This document shows, piece by piece, positions 55,646-64,000 of a stretch of DNA of 64,000 nt. Source of the DNA: Thermocoleostomius sinensis A174 (GTDB lineage: Bacteria; Cyanobacteriota; Cyanobacteriia; Elainellales; Elainellaceae). The translations under genes and the position numbers were made by a program. The notes under the pieces were generated by a model, which saw nothing but the letters and a program-made list of their open reading frames with translations, made no database searches and was not told the DNA's origin. Location of the stretch: assembly GCF_026802175.1 (NCBI RefSeq), contig NZ_CP113797.1:1341026-1405025 (forward strand), read 5' to 3'. How positions within the stretch are numbered: the stretch's first letter is position 1; each line of letters starts with the position of its first letter.

Positions 55646-55981
55646 ATGCAAAGTTCTCTTGGTCAAACTCGAACGACGGTTATTCAACCCAATGGACATA
55701 TTAATGCAGAAAATGCAGCGGCTCTAAAGCAGCAGTTAGTTGAAACTGTGACATGTCAGGAATACACCTCTTTGCTAGTAGACATGAGCCAAGTTGAGTC
55801 ACTTGATAGCGCAGGCTTGATGGTTTTCGTATCTACGCTAACTCTGGCACAACGCTTAGGCAAGTCCTTCGGACTATTTGGTATTTCTCCAGCCGTGCGG
55901 ATTATATTTGAATTAACTCAGCTCGATCGCGTTTTTCACATTCTTGAGGTTCATCCTAGTGTTGAAATGGCGGTCGCATGA
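55646..55981 (+). CDS. STAS-domain protein (anti-sigma factor antagonist-like)
   Basis: 111 residues from the ATG at 55646 (AGGA nine bases upstream); an ATG three codons earlier has its AGGA too close. A single STAS domain: TTVIQPNGHINAENAAALKQ, LLVDMSQVESLDSAGLMVFV with the Ser of the phosphorylatable DS(A/S)G motif, and the final helix LTQLDRVFHILEVH. Such proteins act in partner-switching cascades controlled by RsbW-type kinases and PP2C phosphatases. No kinase or phosphatase gene adjoins it, so its partner is unknown. Confidence 0.9.
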   Translation: MQSSLGQTRTTVIQPNGHINAENAAALKQQLVETVTCQEYTSLLVDMSQVESLDSAGLMVFVSTLTLAQRLGKSFGLFGISPAVRIIFELTQLDRVFHILEVHPSVEMAVA

Positions 55982-56200
55982 CTTCAACCATTAAATGTAT
56001 ACGATTAATTAAGACATACAGTAACGTTAAAGCCTGTTTCAAATACGTGTTGGATTTATAGCTATTTTTTGAGGGCTGCTCTACGGTGAATTGAAGACTA
56101 GGACTGGGTCAGTCGGCTAAAAGCAGAAGAAAACCGCATCCGGTATAGTGAAGACTAAGTGATGTAGTCTCGTCTGGCTTTTGTTAGAAAGCGATTAACT

Positions 56201-58894
56201 GTGGCAGTTGCGATTGAACGGCTATTAACTTCCGGCATCTCTCGTCCCGCTCGCTACTTGGGCAACGAGTTAGGAGCAATCCATAAAGATTGGCACACAG
56301 CCGCTGTCCGCTGGGTCTTAACCTACCCAGAGGTTTATGAGGTTGGAGCGTCTAACCTGGGTCATGTTATCCTCTATAGCATTTTGAACGCTCAACCTCG
56401 CCAATTGTGCGATCGAGCGTATCTTCCAGCTCCAGACTTATCTGCCAAGCTTCGAGAAACCCAGACTCCTTTGTTTGCGGTCGAATCTAGGCGATCGCTT
56501 ATTGACTTTGACATTTTGGGCTTTAGTCTCAGCTATGAGCTAGGGGCAACGAATATCCTAGAGATGTTGAGCTTGGCTGGAATACCGCTGACTTGGCAGG
56601 AGAGGGCGGATGAGGGAATGTGGAATGTGGCGCAAGGAAGCTATCCGCTAATCTTCGCAGGAGGTCAAACAGCAACCTCTAATCCAGAACCTTATGCCGA
56701 CTTCTTTGATTTTATTGCCTTGGGGGATGGTGAAGAGCTATTGCCGGAAATAGGGCTGATCCTTGAAGAAGGCAAAGCGGCTGGGCTTAGTCGAGAGGCG
56801 CTGTTACTGGACTTAGCTCAAGTTCCGGGGGTGTATGTTCCTCGATTTTATGACATGGACAGCGATGGGTCAGTACGACCCAACCGTCCGGATGTGCCGG
56901 AGCGAATTTTGCGACGAGTTGCAGCCCCAATCCCAGCCTATTCAATCGGGTTGGTTCCCTTTGTGGAAACAGTCCACGATCGGCTAACGATTGAAATCCG
57001 TCGAGGTTGTACGCGCGGCTGTCGATTCTGTCAACCGGGAATGCTCACTCGTCCAGCCCGAGATGTGGAACCGCAGCAGGTGATTGAAACGGTAGAGCAA
57101 GGAATGCGGGCAACCGGATACAACGAGTTTTCGTTGCTTTCTCTTAGTTGCTCAGATTACTTAGCCCTGCCAGCCGTCGGAGTTGAAATTAAAAATCGGC
57201 TTAAGGACGAAAATATTTCACTTTCATTACCTAGCCAGCGGGTCGATCGTTTTGATGAAAACATTGCTCATATCGTAGGCGGACTGCGGCAATCAAGCCT
57301 AACCTTTGCGCCAGAAGCTGGAACTCAACGACTGCGCGATATTATCAACAAAGGCTTGACCAATGAAGAATTGCTTCAGGGAGTCAAAACTGCCTACGAG
57401 CAGGGCTGGGAGCGGATAAAGCTCTATTTCATGATCGGGCTGCCCGGTGAAACCGATGCCGATGTTCTGGGAATTGCTGATACCATTCGTTGGTTGCAGC
57501 GAGAGTGCCGCGGCAAGGGCAAAAAGCCGCTAGGTTTTACAGTCACCATTTCTAACTTCACCCCGAAACCCCACACGCCATTTCAGTGGCATTCTGTTTC
57601 AACTGCCGAGTTTGAGCGCAAACAGTGGATGTTACGTCAAGAATTTCGTACAATTCGGGGCTTAAAAGCCAATTTTACGGATGTGCGTATTTCAGCAATG
57701 GAAGATTTTCTGGGGCGTGGTGATCGTCGTCTCGCTTGTGTGATTCACCGAGCGTGGCAACTAGGGGCTGGCATGGATGCTTGGTGGGAAAGCCTCGATC
57801 GAGCGTTTACGGCTTGGACGCAAGCCATCGCAGAGTCAGGCCTAACCTGGAAATATCGCCAGATTGAGACGGGTGAGTGGAATGTCTGTGCCGAATCTTC
57901 CGTTGAGGAGGAGGCATCTCCCTCAACGCTGCCTCAGCCGGTCTTGGACGCTGCTTTACCGTGGGATCATCTCGATACGGGCATTAGTAAATCTTGGTTA
58001 AAGGCGGATTTGGAGCGAGCGTTAGAGGCAGCCACAATCCCAGATTGCTCCTTTGACGGCTGCTCGCACTGTGGCGTCTGCGGCGCCGATTTTGGACACA
58101 ATGTGGTAGTTTCCCCCCCGGCTATCCCCCAGTTTAATGGGCAGTTTGTGCCTCAGACGGAACGAGTGCAGCGACTACGAGTGTGGTTTGGTAAACATGG
58201 ACAAATGGCATTGCTGAGTCATTTGGACTTAGTCCGCCTATTCGATCGAGCGATCCGTCGAGCCGCTCTGCCGATCGCATTTACCGGGGGCTTTCATCCC
58301 GGACCTCGCATTTCCTTTGCGAATGCCTTATCTCTAGGAGTCACAAGTTCTAGCGAAATTGTGGACATTGAATTGGCTCAGCCGATGACGGTCACAGATT
58401 TTCACACCCAGCTAGCTGCTCAACTTCCTGATGAACTTCCGATTTATCAGGTCGAATCAATTGCTTTACAAACACCGTCTGCTACCCAATTGCTAGAGCA
58501 GGCCGAGTACTTTATCACCCTCTGTCCTGTACCAGATGCACCATCGCCAACTATTGCTCAGTGGCACACCTGGATTGAAACCATTCTGGCAACTGATACA
58601 ATTGCAGTAGAGCAAACCACTAAGTCGGGGAAGGTGAGGCTCGTCAATCTGCGCGAGCGGTTGTTTGAATTGCAGTGGGTCGATACCAATTTAATAGACG
58701 AAAAGATACGTTCATTCATCTCATCTGAGCCGATCGCAGAGACCATCACAACAGTGCGATTCCTGGGAAGCTGTCGCAATGATGGCACGGTACTACGTCC
58801 AGAACATGTGGTTTACATGTTAGAATCCGTGGCAACCCAAGAGTGGCAACTTTTGCAAACTCACCGAACACGATTGATTTTGCAAACTGTTTAG
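56201..58894 (+). CDS. B12-binding radical SAM protein (TIGR03960) fused to TIGR03936 domain
   Basis: 897 residues from GTG. The N-terminal B12-binding-like region covers about 1-200. A radical SAM core follows with the cluster ligands Cys270, Cys274 and Cys277 in RRGCTRGCRFCQPG and the sequence SLLSLSCSDY. A Cys-rich linker comes next (DCSFDGCSHCGVCGADFG, about 612-630). The C-terminal domain, about 640-897 (FGKHGQMALLSHLDLVRLFD and GGFHPGPRISFANALSLG), is found as a separate protein in many bacteria. The substrate is not established. In cyanobacteria this gene is usually next to rne, as here (562 bp upstream), which suggests an RNA- or ribosome-linked function. Confidence 0.93.
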   Translation: MAVAIERLLTSGISRPARYLGNELGAIHKDWHTAAVRWVLTYPEVYEVGASNLGHVILYSILNAQPRQLCDRAYLPAPDLSAKLRETQTPLFAVESRRSLIDFDILGFSLSYELGATNILEMLSLAGIPLTWQERADEGMWNVAQGSYPLIFAGGQTATSNPEPYADFFDFIALGDGEELLPEIGLILEEGKAAGLSREALLLDLAQVPGVYVPRFYDMDSDGSVRPNRPDVPERILRRVAAPIPAYSIGLVPFVETVHDRLTIEIRRGCTRGCRFCQPGMLTRPARDVEPQQVIETVEQGMRATGYNEFSLLSLSCSDYLALPAVGVEIKNRLKDENISLSLPSQRVDRFDENIAHIVGGLRQSSLTFAPEAGTQRLRDIINKGLTNEELLQGVKTAYEQGWERIKLYFMIGLPGETDADVLGIADTIRWLQRECRGKGKKPLGFTVTISNFTPKPHTPFQWHSVSTAEFERKQWMLRQEFRTIRGLKANFTDVRISAMEDFLGRGDRRLACVIHRAWQLGAGMDAWWESLDRAFTAWTQAIAESGLTWKYRQIETGEWNVCAESSVEEEASPSTLPQPVLDAALPWDHLDTGISKSWLKADLERALEAATIPDCSFDGCSHCGVCGADFGHNVVVSPPAIPQFNGQFVPQTERVQRLRVWFGKHGQMALLSHLDLVRLFDRAIRRAALPIAFTGGFHPGPRISFANALSLGVTSSSEIVDIELAQPMTVTDFHTQLAAQLPDELPIYQVESIALQTPSATQLLEQAEYFITLCPVPDAPSPTIAQWHTWIETILATDTIAVEQTTKSGKVRLVNLRERLFELQWVDTNLIDEKIRSFISSEPIAETITTVRFLGSCRNDGTVLRPEHVVYMLESVATQEWQLLQTHRTRLILQTV

Positions 58895-59456
58895 GAAAGA
58901 CTGCACTAAACAGAACTGGGCTTCAACCATTTAGTGATGAGTCCAGTGCCTAGTTAAATGTCTTTACCGTTGGGCTTCTTGAACGCATAAGCGGATGTGC
59001 TAATTTTCATTTTTCACAAAATGTTTACTCATACTAATGGCGTAAGGGTGTCTCCACGCTATAATGCTTTGCAAGAGAAGCCGTTGCGGACTGAAATTTC
59101 TCTGGGGTTGCCAGTGGTTTAATCGGCACCAAGTGTAAGGTAAAGTTCGCTTCTGCCAAGTTTTAACTCATGTTGACCCGGGTGCCTGTCTTCTTTAGGA
59201 AGGTATCTGCTTGAGGACTGACTGTCAGTTATTGACTCGATCGCTCACGTACCAGAATTCTGGATTACGATAGCAACCCTCGCCTGATGAAGTTTAACCG
59301 TGTCTTGGGGTTTGCCTAGGACAGGAGTAATTCTGCAAACTTCTCATCATGTCAGAATTTTTTTTGCTGATTTTGCTTATCGTCGTTTTGAGTCGCAGCG
59401 AGGATGGCTTGGATAGCGCCAGTGCCGCTGAGACTATCAGTTTTTGAGGAAATTGA
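58895..59456 (+). promoter_or_regulatory. Long rne leader region with a U-rich tract
   Basis: 562 bp between the radical SAM gene and rne. A perfect -10 box TATAAT lies at 59060-59065 with no good -35, giving a leader of about 385 nt. An 8-T run at 59356-59363 resembles the U-rich RNase E cleavage element through which cyanobacterial rne limits its own mRNA. An upstream ORF is described separately. Autoregulation is known for the family; the site here is inferred. Confidence 0.55.
59349..59447 (+). CDS. Upstream ORF in the rne leader
   Basis: 32 codons starting ATG and encoding MSEFFLLILLIVVLSRSEDG and then LDSASAAETISF. The hydrophobic start could be one membrane helix. The U-rich tract of the leader forms its Phe-Phe-Leu codons. 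Its TGA overlaps the GAGGA ribosome site of rne (59446-59450), and the rne ATG lies 9 bases after the stop. It could couple translation of rne to that of the uORF. Whether it is translated is not known. Confidence 0.45.
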   Translation: MSEFFLLILLIVVLSRSEDGLDSASAAETISF

Positions 59457-61571
59457 ATGCCAAAGCAAATTATTATCGCTGAACAGCACCGAATCGCGGC
59501 TGTCTTTTCGGAAGACCAAATTCAAGAGTTAATCGTTGCCAAAGGTAATCATCAAGTTGGCGATATTTATCTAGGGGTCGTAGAAAACGTATTGCCAGGA
59601 ATTGATGCAGCCTTTGTGAACATTGGAGACAGCGAGCGAAATGGCTTTATTCACGTTTCTGATTTAGGACCTCTACGCTTACGAAAAGCCGCTGGTTCGA
59701 TTACTGAATTGTTAGCACCTCAACAAAAAGTGTTGGTGCAGGTAATGAAAGAGCCAACTGGCAATAAAGGTCCGAGACTAACGGGCAACATTACATTGCC
59801 TGGTCGTTATCTAGTACTAATGCCGTTTGGACGCGGCGTCAATCTTTCTCGGCGCATTCGCAACGAATCGGAACGGAATCGTCTGCGGGCGCTGGGAATT
59901 TTGATTAAACCAGCCGGTATGGGGCTATTGATCCGCACTGAAGCGGAAGGAATGGATGAGAAAGCCATTCTCGAAGACTTAGACAATCTACAAAATCAAT
60001 GGGAAAGCATCCAACAAGAAGCGGTATCTACTCGCCCGCCCAGCCTACTTAATCGGGATGATGATTTCATTCAGCGGGTGTTGCGAGATGTGTATAGCGC
60101 CGATGTCAACCGCATTGTGGTCGATTCTCACACCGGAATGAAGCGGGTCAAACAGCATTTGGTGACCTGGAGCGGGGGGCGATCGCCCCAAGGCGTATTG
60201 ATTGATCATCACCGCGATCGCATTCCCGTGTTGGAATATTTCCGGGTCAATGCTGCTATTCGGGAAGCACTAAAGCCTCGGGTTGATTTACCCTCCGGCG
60301 GTTATATTATCATCGAGCGCACCGAAGCCTTGACAGTCATTGATGTGAACTCTGGGTCGTTTACCCGCTCGGCTACTGCCCGAGAAACGGTGCTGTGGAC
60401 AAATTGTGAAGCGGCAACCGAGATTGCACGGCAACTGCGCTTGCGCAACATTGCTGGGGTAATCATCGTGGATTTCATTGACATGGATTCTCGGCGCGAT
60501 CAACTTCAGGTGCTTGAGCAATTTAATAAAGCCCTGAAAGCAGACAAAGCCAGACCTCAAATCGCTCAACTGTCTGAACTTGGGTTAGTGGAACTCACTC
60601 GAAAACGCCAAGGACAAAACATTTATGAACTGTTTGGGCGACCTTGCCCCCATTGTGGTGGGTTGGGGCATCAGGTTCATTTGCCTGGTGAACCCGATTA
60701 TGAGGAAGCGGAACCCGTCGAGCCGTTCCGAACGGTTCCAGTTGCAGAGCCACGCACTCCCCAGCTTCGAGAGTCGTGGGAACGTACTAGCGTTAATAAC
60801 GGAGATGAGTTTGAGTTTGACACCTCTCCAGATCTGCAAGAGCTTGATCTAGTCAACCATCCCAGCTATCAAGAACGGGGGCGAGGCAGTGCAGACAATC
60901 GCCGTCGTCGTCGCAGTCGGTTGAAACTAGGTGAACCAGTCGCAAAAGGATTCGCTAAGCCTGATGGAGAGGCTGAATCAGAAGTGATAGAAGAGGCAAC
61001 CCCTGTCGCTTCTGTGAATCGAGTCCTGAAGGATGGTCGTGAAGGACGAGAAGGGCGGGATAAACTGGATCGCAATCGATCAACGCGTCGTGACAAACCC
61101 CCAACTGACCCCCCGCAGTTGGTGTCAGTCGAGATGACATCCGAGGAGCAAGATGTCTATGCCTTGATGGGAATTTCGCCGTTAGTATTGACCACAGAAC
61201 CTATTAAAGATCCAAAAGCAACGATCGTTTCTGTATCGTTACCGGGACAAAGCAGCCGTGCCGCTAATGGCAATACGATGTTTGCCGAGGAGGTGGAAGC
61301 AGCCGAACCGGAAGAAGAAATCAGGACTGTCATTGAACCACCTGTCACTCGTCAATCTCGCCGCCTAAAAGCAGAAGATACGATTGCCGCATCAGAGCTT
61401 CCTGTCGCACCTCTGGCAACCTTAGAGGAAGAGTTTCACGATCATGGGAATGGGACGGAACCTGAAAACGACGCGGATTCAGATGTAACGGTTGAATCAA
61501 CTCGTCGTCGCCGCCGTCGTCGTTCTTCGGTATCCATGGCTGAGTCATCCTCAGATTCTGAAGTAGGTTAA
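59457..61571 (+). CDS. rne: Ribonuclease E/G
   Basis: Single-strand endoribonuclease central to mRNA decay and rRNA/tRNA processing. 704 residues. The N-terminal catalytic half has an S1 domain (about 35-120, VGDIYLGVVENVLPGIDAAF), the 5' sensor/RNase H-like region, the DNase I-like site with the metal Asp residues (TVIDVNSGSF and IIVDFIDMDS) and the zinc link Cys397/Cys400 (CPHC). The C-terminal half is disordered, acidic and ends with an Arg run (RRRRRRSS), the cyanobacterial-type tail that can bind partners such as PNPase. ATG with GAGGA. The stop overlaps the rnhB start (TAATG). Confidence 0.96.
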   Translation: MPKQIIIAEQHRIAAVFSEDQIQELIVAKGNHQVGDIYLGVVENVLPGIDAAFVNIGDSERNGFIHVSDLGPLRLRKAAGSITELLAPQQKVLVQVMKEPTGNKGPRLTGNITLPGRYLVLMPFGRGVNLSRRIRNESERNRLRALGILIKPAGMGLLIRTEAEGMDEKAILEDLDNLQNQWESIQQEAVSTRPPSLLNRDDDFIQRVLRDVYSADVNRIVVDSHTGMKRVKQHLVTWSGGRSPQGVLIDHHRDRIPVLEYFRVNAAIREALKPRVDLPSGGYIIIERTEALTVIDVNSGSFTRSATARETVLWTNCEAATEIARQLRLRNIAGVIIVDFIDMDSRRDQLQVLEQFNKALKADKARPQIAQLSELGLVELTRKRQGQNIYELFGRPCPHCGGLGHQVHLPGEPDYEEAEPVEPFRTVPVAEPRTPQLRESWERTSVNNGDEFEFDTSPDLQELDLVNHPSYQERGRGSADNRRRRRSRLKLGEPVAKGFAKPDGEAESEVIEEATPVASVNRVLKDGREGREGRDKLDRNRSTRRDKPPTDPPQLVSVEMTSEEQDVYALMGISPLVLTTEPIKDPKATIVSVSLPGQSSRAANGNTMFAEEVEAAEPEEEIRTVIEPPVTRQSRRLKAEDTIAASELPVAPLATLEEEFHDHGNGTEPENDADSDVTVESTRRRRRRRSSVSMAESSSDSEVG

Positions 61572-62248
61572 TGACATGGATTGTGAATCTTGTGAATCGA
61601 CAGCTTGAGCTTCAGTTCCTGAACTTGCCTTCCGAAAGCAGCCATGACGCTAAAAATAGGGTCATGATTGCTGGAGTCGATGAAGTTGGGCGAGGAGCAT
61701 TGTTTGGTCCCGTAGTAGCGGCTGCCGTCATCTTGCCGCCCGACGTTTATTCGGCATTAGCAGAATCTGGCGTAACTGACAGCAAGCGGTTGTCTGCTGG
61801 CGATCGCTTGCGCCTTGCTGTCCAAATTCGCTCGGTGGCGCTAGATTGCCGAATTGGAATTGCGTCCGTACAAGAAATCGATCGCTTGAATATTCTACAA
61901 GCTTCATTGCTAGCAATGCGCCGGGCAGTGATGCGACTCAACCCATCGCCCAATTTTTGTTTGGTCGATGGTCATCAGCGCATTCGAGATCTACCAATCT
62001 TGCAGCAACCACTGGTCAAGGGCGATCAAAAGTCGCTAGTCATTGCGGCCGCTAGTATTGTGGCTAAAGTCTGGCGGGATGAATTGATGATCCGCCTTGC
62101 TGCTAAATATCCGGACTATGACTTAGCAATCAACAAAGGCTATGGCACAGCTAAGCATCAAGCCGCTATTCAACGTGTAGGAATTTCAGCCCAACATCGC
62201 TTGTCCTTCAGTCCCTGTCAATCAGTTGCCAAGCAAGCCCAAGTTTGA
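61571..62248 (+). CDS. rnhB: Ribonuclease HII
   Basis: Removes RNA from RNA-DNA hybrids and misincorporated ribonucleotides. 225 residues. The catalytic carboxylates are in AGVDEVGRGALFGPVVAAAV (Asp and Glu), LVDGHQRI (Asp) and, further on, VAKVWRDELM (Asp). The GYGT motif in NKGYGTAKH is typical of type II enzymes. ATG overlaps the rne stop by one base, so it is translationally coupled; rne-rnhB is the usual cyanobacterial order. Confidence 0.96.
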   Translation: MTWIVNLVNRQLELQFLNLPSESSHDAKNRVMIAGVDEVGRGALFGPVVAAAVILPPDVYSALAESGVTDSKRLSAGDRLRLAVQIRSVALDCRIGIASVQEIDRLNILQASLLAMRRAVMRLNPSPNFCLVDGHQRIRDLPILQQPLVKGDQKSLVIAAASIVAKVWRDELMIRLAAKYPDYDLAINKGYGTAKHQAAIQRVGISAQHRLSFSPCQSVAKQAQV

Positions 62249-62364
62249 GCCAGCGAATCTTTAACTGCACGTATTGCTATATGAGCATGTTGCTTTCACA
62301 CTACATACATGCTACTAACTTTACGCTTATTCGGCGTCCTGCCCATCAGGAGTAGAATGGTGGC

Positions 62365-62985
62365 TCAAACAGCAGAGTTGTTTGAAGAAAATTTATTGGT
62401 AGCGAACTGACTTGCGGCAAACAAGGGGGCGTCTGCGCTCGCATCAGTATTGAATTGTTGAGAAGCGACCCATGTGCGATAATCCAGCAACAGTCGATGC
62501 ATCAGTCGCTGCTTGATGGTCAACAAAACGCTTCTGAGTAAGCCGTTTCCCGTCGTTTCAATGAGTGGCTTTGGAGCCAGCATGAGAGGCGGAGGCAGAT
62601 CCACCTGAACTTTTAGATCTGCTCTACCTTGAAGCTGAGTCGTGCCGCCCTGCGATCGGGGAACCAACTGCCCTACTAGCTCCAATTTAAACCGTTGGTT
62701 CACATACTCAACTCCGCGAATTTCACAGCCAACTGATCGCAAATGGATCTTACCGTCTGGCTCTGCCCATACGTTCATATCTACGGTTGGCTGAACACTC
62801 AATGTCATGAAGTGAAGTGGACGCATTTTGAGGCGAAAGCATTCAGGGCTTAATTGTTCCGTTCTAGTTGGATCAACCAATGCCTTCACCAACCGTTGGG
62901 GCTGGCGTAAATAGTGCTGAATTGGAATTGACGCTTCCGGTACAATCAGTTCAACCGTTTGGCAGGCAGAGAAGGAGGTCAGCAT
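62365..62985 (-). CDS. DUF1997 family protein
   Basis: 206 residues of the DUF1997 family found in cyanobacteria and plastids. Visible features are a beta-rich core (FRLKMRPLHFMTLSVQPTVD, VWAEPDGKIHLRSVGCEIRG, TTQLQGRADLKVQVDLPPPL, LMLAPKPLIETTGNGLLRSV) and a C-terminal helix (LTIKQRLMHRLLLDYRTW). The fold resembles lipid-binding SRPBCC-like proteins, but the function is unknown. ATG start. Convergent with rnhB. Confidence 0.85.
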   Translation of the reverse strand: MLTSFSACQTVELIVPEASIPIQHYLRQPQRLVKALVDPTRTEQLSPECFRLKMRPLHFMTLSVQPTVDMNVWAEPDGKIHLRSVGCEIRGVEYVNQRFKLELVGQLVPRSQGGTTQLQGRADLKVQVDLPPPLMLAPKPLIETTGNGLLRSVLLTIKQRLMHRLLLDYRTWVASQQFNTDASADAPLFAASQFATNKFSSNNSAV

Positions 62986-63226
62986 GATGGCAACACAACT
63001 AGCCCTATTGTTAACTTCAATTAATTAAATTTTACAATTTTTCCAAGAAATCATCCTTGACATTAGGGAGTATAGATCTCGGCCTGGACTGATTCTGAGT
63101 TTGCTTCATTAAATGTTTCAATTGCATGTAGTAGTTCTACGCAGATAGGTCGGTCGATGAACCAGCAAGGTGCGTAGTCTAGTATTATTGATACTTCGCC
63201 AACATGAGCTTAAAAGATTACATTCT

Positions 63227-64000
63227 ATGACTTTTCTACTTGCCCATCTAGGACCTACCGGTACTTATGCCGAAAGTGCCGCTATTGCTTGGGCAACCCA
63301 TTTAAAGCACCAAACTCAAGAAGAGGTGTGCTTACTGCCTTGCGCTAGCATTGCTCAAACATTGCGAATGGCAGCAGAACAGCAAGTTGATTTTGCAGTG
63401 GTTCCTGTGGAAAACTCGATCGAAGGAAGTGTCACAGTCACGTTAGATACGCTGTGGCAATTAGATTCCCTGCGCGTTCAGCAGGCTTTAGTTTTACCCA
63501 TTTCTCATGCGCTGTTGTCTTGTGCCCCAACCTTACAGTACGTTCAAACCGTATATTCCCACCCTCAAGCATTAGCGCAATGTCAAGGCTGGTTAGAAAA
63601 GAATTTGCCAACGGTTCAACTAGTTCCAGCTAATTCAACAACAGAGGCACTTCAGTTTTTATCTACCGATGAAACTGTAGCGGCGATTGCTTCTCAACGA
63701 GCCGCAGAGCTTTACAATCTTCCTGTGCTTGTCCATCCCATTAATGATCATCCCGATAACTGTACCCGCTTTTGGGTGTTAAGCTTAAAACCGCTCTCTG
63801 TCGGTAGTCATACGTCCCTAGCCTTTAGCTTACCTGCTAATGTTCCGGGGGCCCTAGTTAAACCATTGCAACTTTTTGCTAAACGCGGCATTAACTTAAG
63901 CCGGATCGAATCACGTCCCACTAAACGATCGTTGGGAGAATATGTATTTTTTATTGATTTTGAGTCGTCTATTGCAATGGATTCTGTGCGATCAGTACTA
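63227..64000 (+). CDS. pheA: Prephenate dehydratase, 3' end outside the window
   Basis: Converts prephenate to phenylpyruvate in phenylalanine synthesis. 258 residues are visible and the frame remains open at the right edge. Family motifs: LAHLGPTGTYAESAAIAWAT opening, FAVVPVENSIEGSVTVTLDT, and the TRF motif in DNCTRFWVLS. The C-terminal ACT domain (SLAFSLPANVPGALVKPLQL, INLSRIESRPTKRSLGEYVF) gives phenylalanine feedback control; its ESRP motif contacts the ligand. No chorismate mutase domain is fused. Confidence 0.96.
   Translation, partial: MTFLLAHLGPTGTYAESAAIAWATHLKHQTQEEVCLLPCASIAQTLRMAAEQQVDFAVVPVENSIEGSVTVTLDTLWQLDSLRVQQALVLPISHALLSCAPTLQYVQTVYSHPQALAQCQGWLEKNLPTVQLVPANSTTEALQFLSTDETVAAIASQRAAELYNLPVLVHPINDHPDNCTRFWVLSLKPLSVGSHTSLAFSLPANVPGALVKPLQLFAKRGINLSRIESRPTKRSLGEYVFFIDFESSIAMDSVRSVL

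Noticed and set aside
1-64000. CRISPR array, transposase, rRNA or replication origin
   Set aside because: None of the diagnostic repeats, transposase motifs, rRNA sequences or DnaA-box clusters was seen in the window.

Overview
The window is chromosomal DNA from a cyanobacterium. The evidence is psbI, a GUN4-domain protein, a gas-vesicle gvpC-gvpN pair, a DUF3769 LptD-like outer-membrane protein, the adjacent pair of a B12-binding radical SAM gene and rne, and the very high frequency of CGATCG with frequent full GCGATCGC (HIP1) sites. Base composition and the number of dispersed GC-rich repeats suggest a Leptolyngbya-like or other non-marine filamentous lineage; this is inference.

Layout. 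1-8 kb: a broken MmeI-type methylase cut by the left edge, fabD, an MBOAT acyltransferase, a DciA-like (DUF721) gene and a SPOR-domain membrane protein. These are followed by a small zone with a double-glycine leader peptide, a second leader-like peptide ORF, a truncated HlyD/NHLM exporter and a hexapeptide acyltransferase. 8-12.5 kb: a sulfate uptake regulon (sbpA-cysT-cysW leftward, cysA divergent) around a shared control region with strong symmetry elements. 12.7-25.2 kb: a frameshifted Uma2 gene, a GUN4-like protein, DUF3769, psbI, a NarL-type regulator, a peptide-type ABC binding protein, a Pat-like acyl-CoA synthetase/GNAT fusion and an orphan gvpC-gvpN pair. 25.6-36 kb: tRNA-Asp, a hybrid histidine kinase with a degenerate receiver, an RRM protein, a candidate sRNA, smpB, a YciI protein, a flavin amine oxidase, leuC, leuD and an SDR epimerase.

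36-40.3 kb: a leftward four-gene envelope cluster of unknown function. It sits behind a near-consensus promoter (TTGACA-N16-TATATA) overlapped by two 14-bp LexA-type boxes 20 bp apart; this is the best candidate in the window for an undescribed regulated system. 40.6-43 kb: gloA followed by remnants of an MFS exporter, a ChrB-like protein and FluC. 43-56 kb: a secreted RTX 5'-nucleotidase, mutS2, a NYN (LabA-like) gene, a MetRS gene with a clean in-frame internal deletion, an acyltransferase/hydrolase pair resembling the two halves of plant phytyl ester synthase, a prolyl aminopeptidase, two small hypotheticals and a STAS protein. 56-64 kb: a radical SAM protein, then rne-rnhB behind a long leader carrying an upstream ORF whose stop overlaps the rne ribosome binding site, then DUF1997 and the start of pheA.

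No transposase, CRISPR array, rRNA operon or replication origin was seen. Gene decay is frequent: the methylase and Uma2 frameshifts, the HlyD, MFS, ChrB and FluC fragments, and metG. Short GC-rich repeats have entered several reading frames (methylase, mutS2, the kinase C-terminus).
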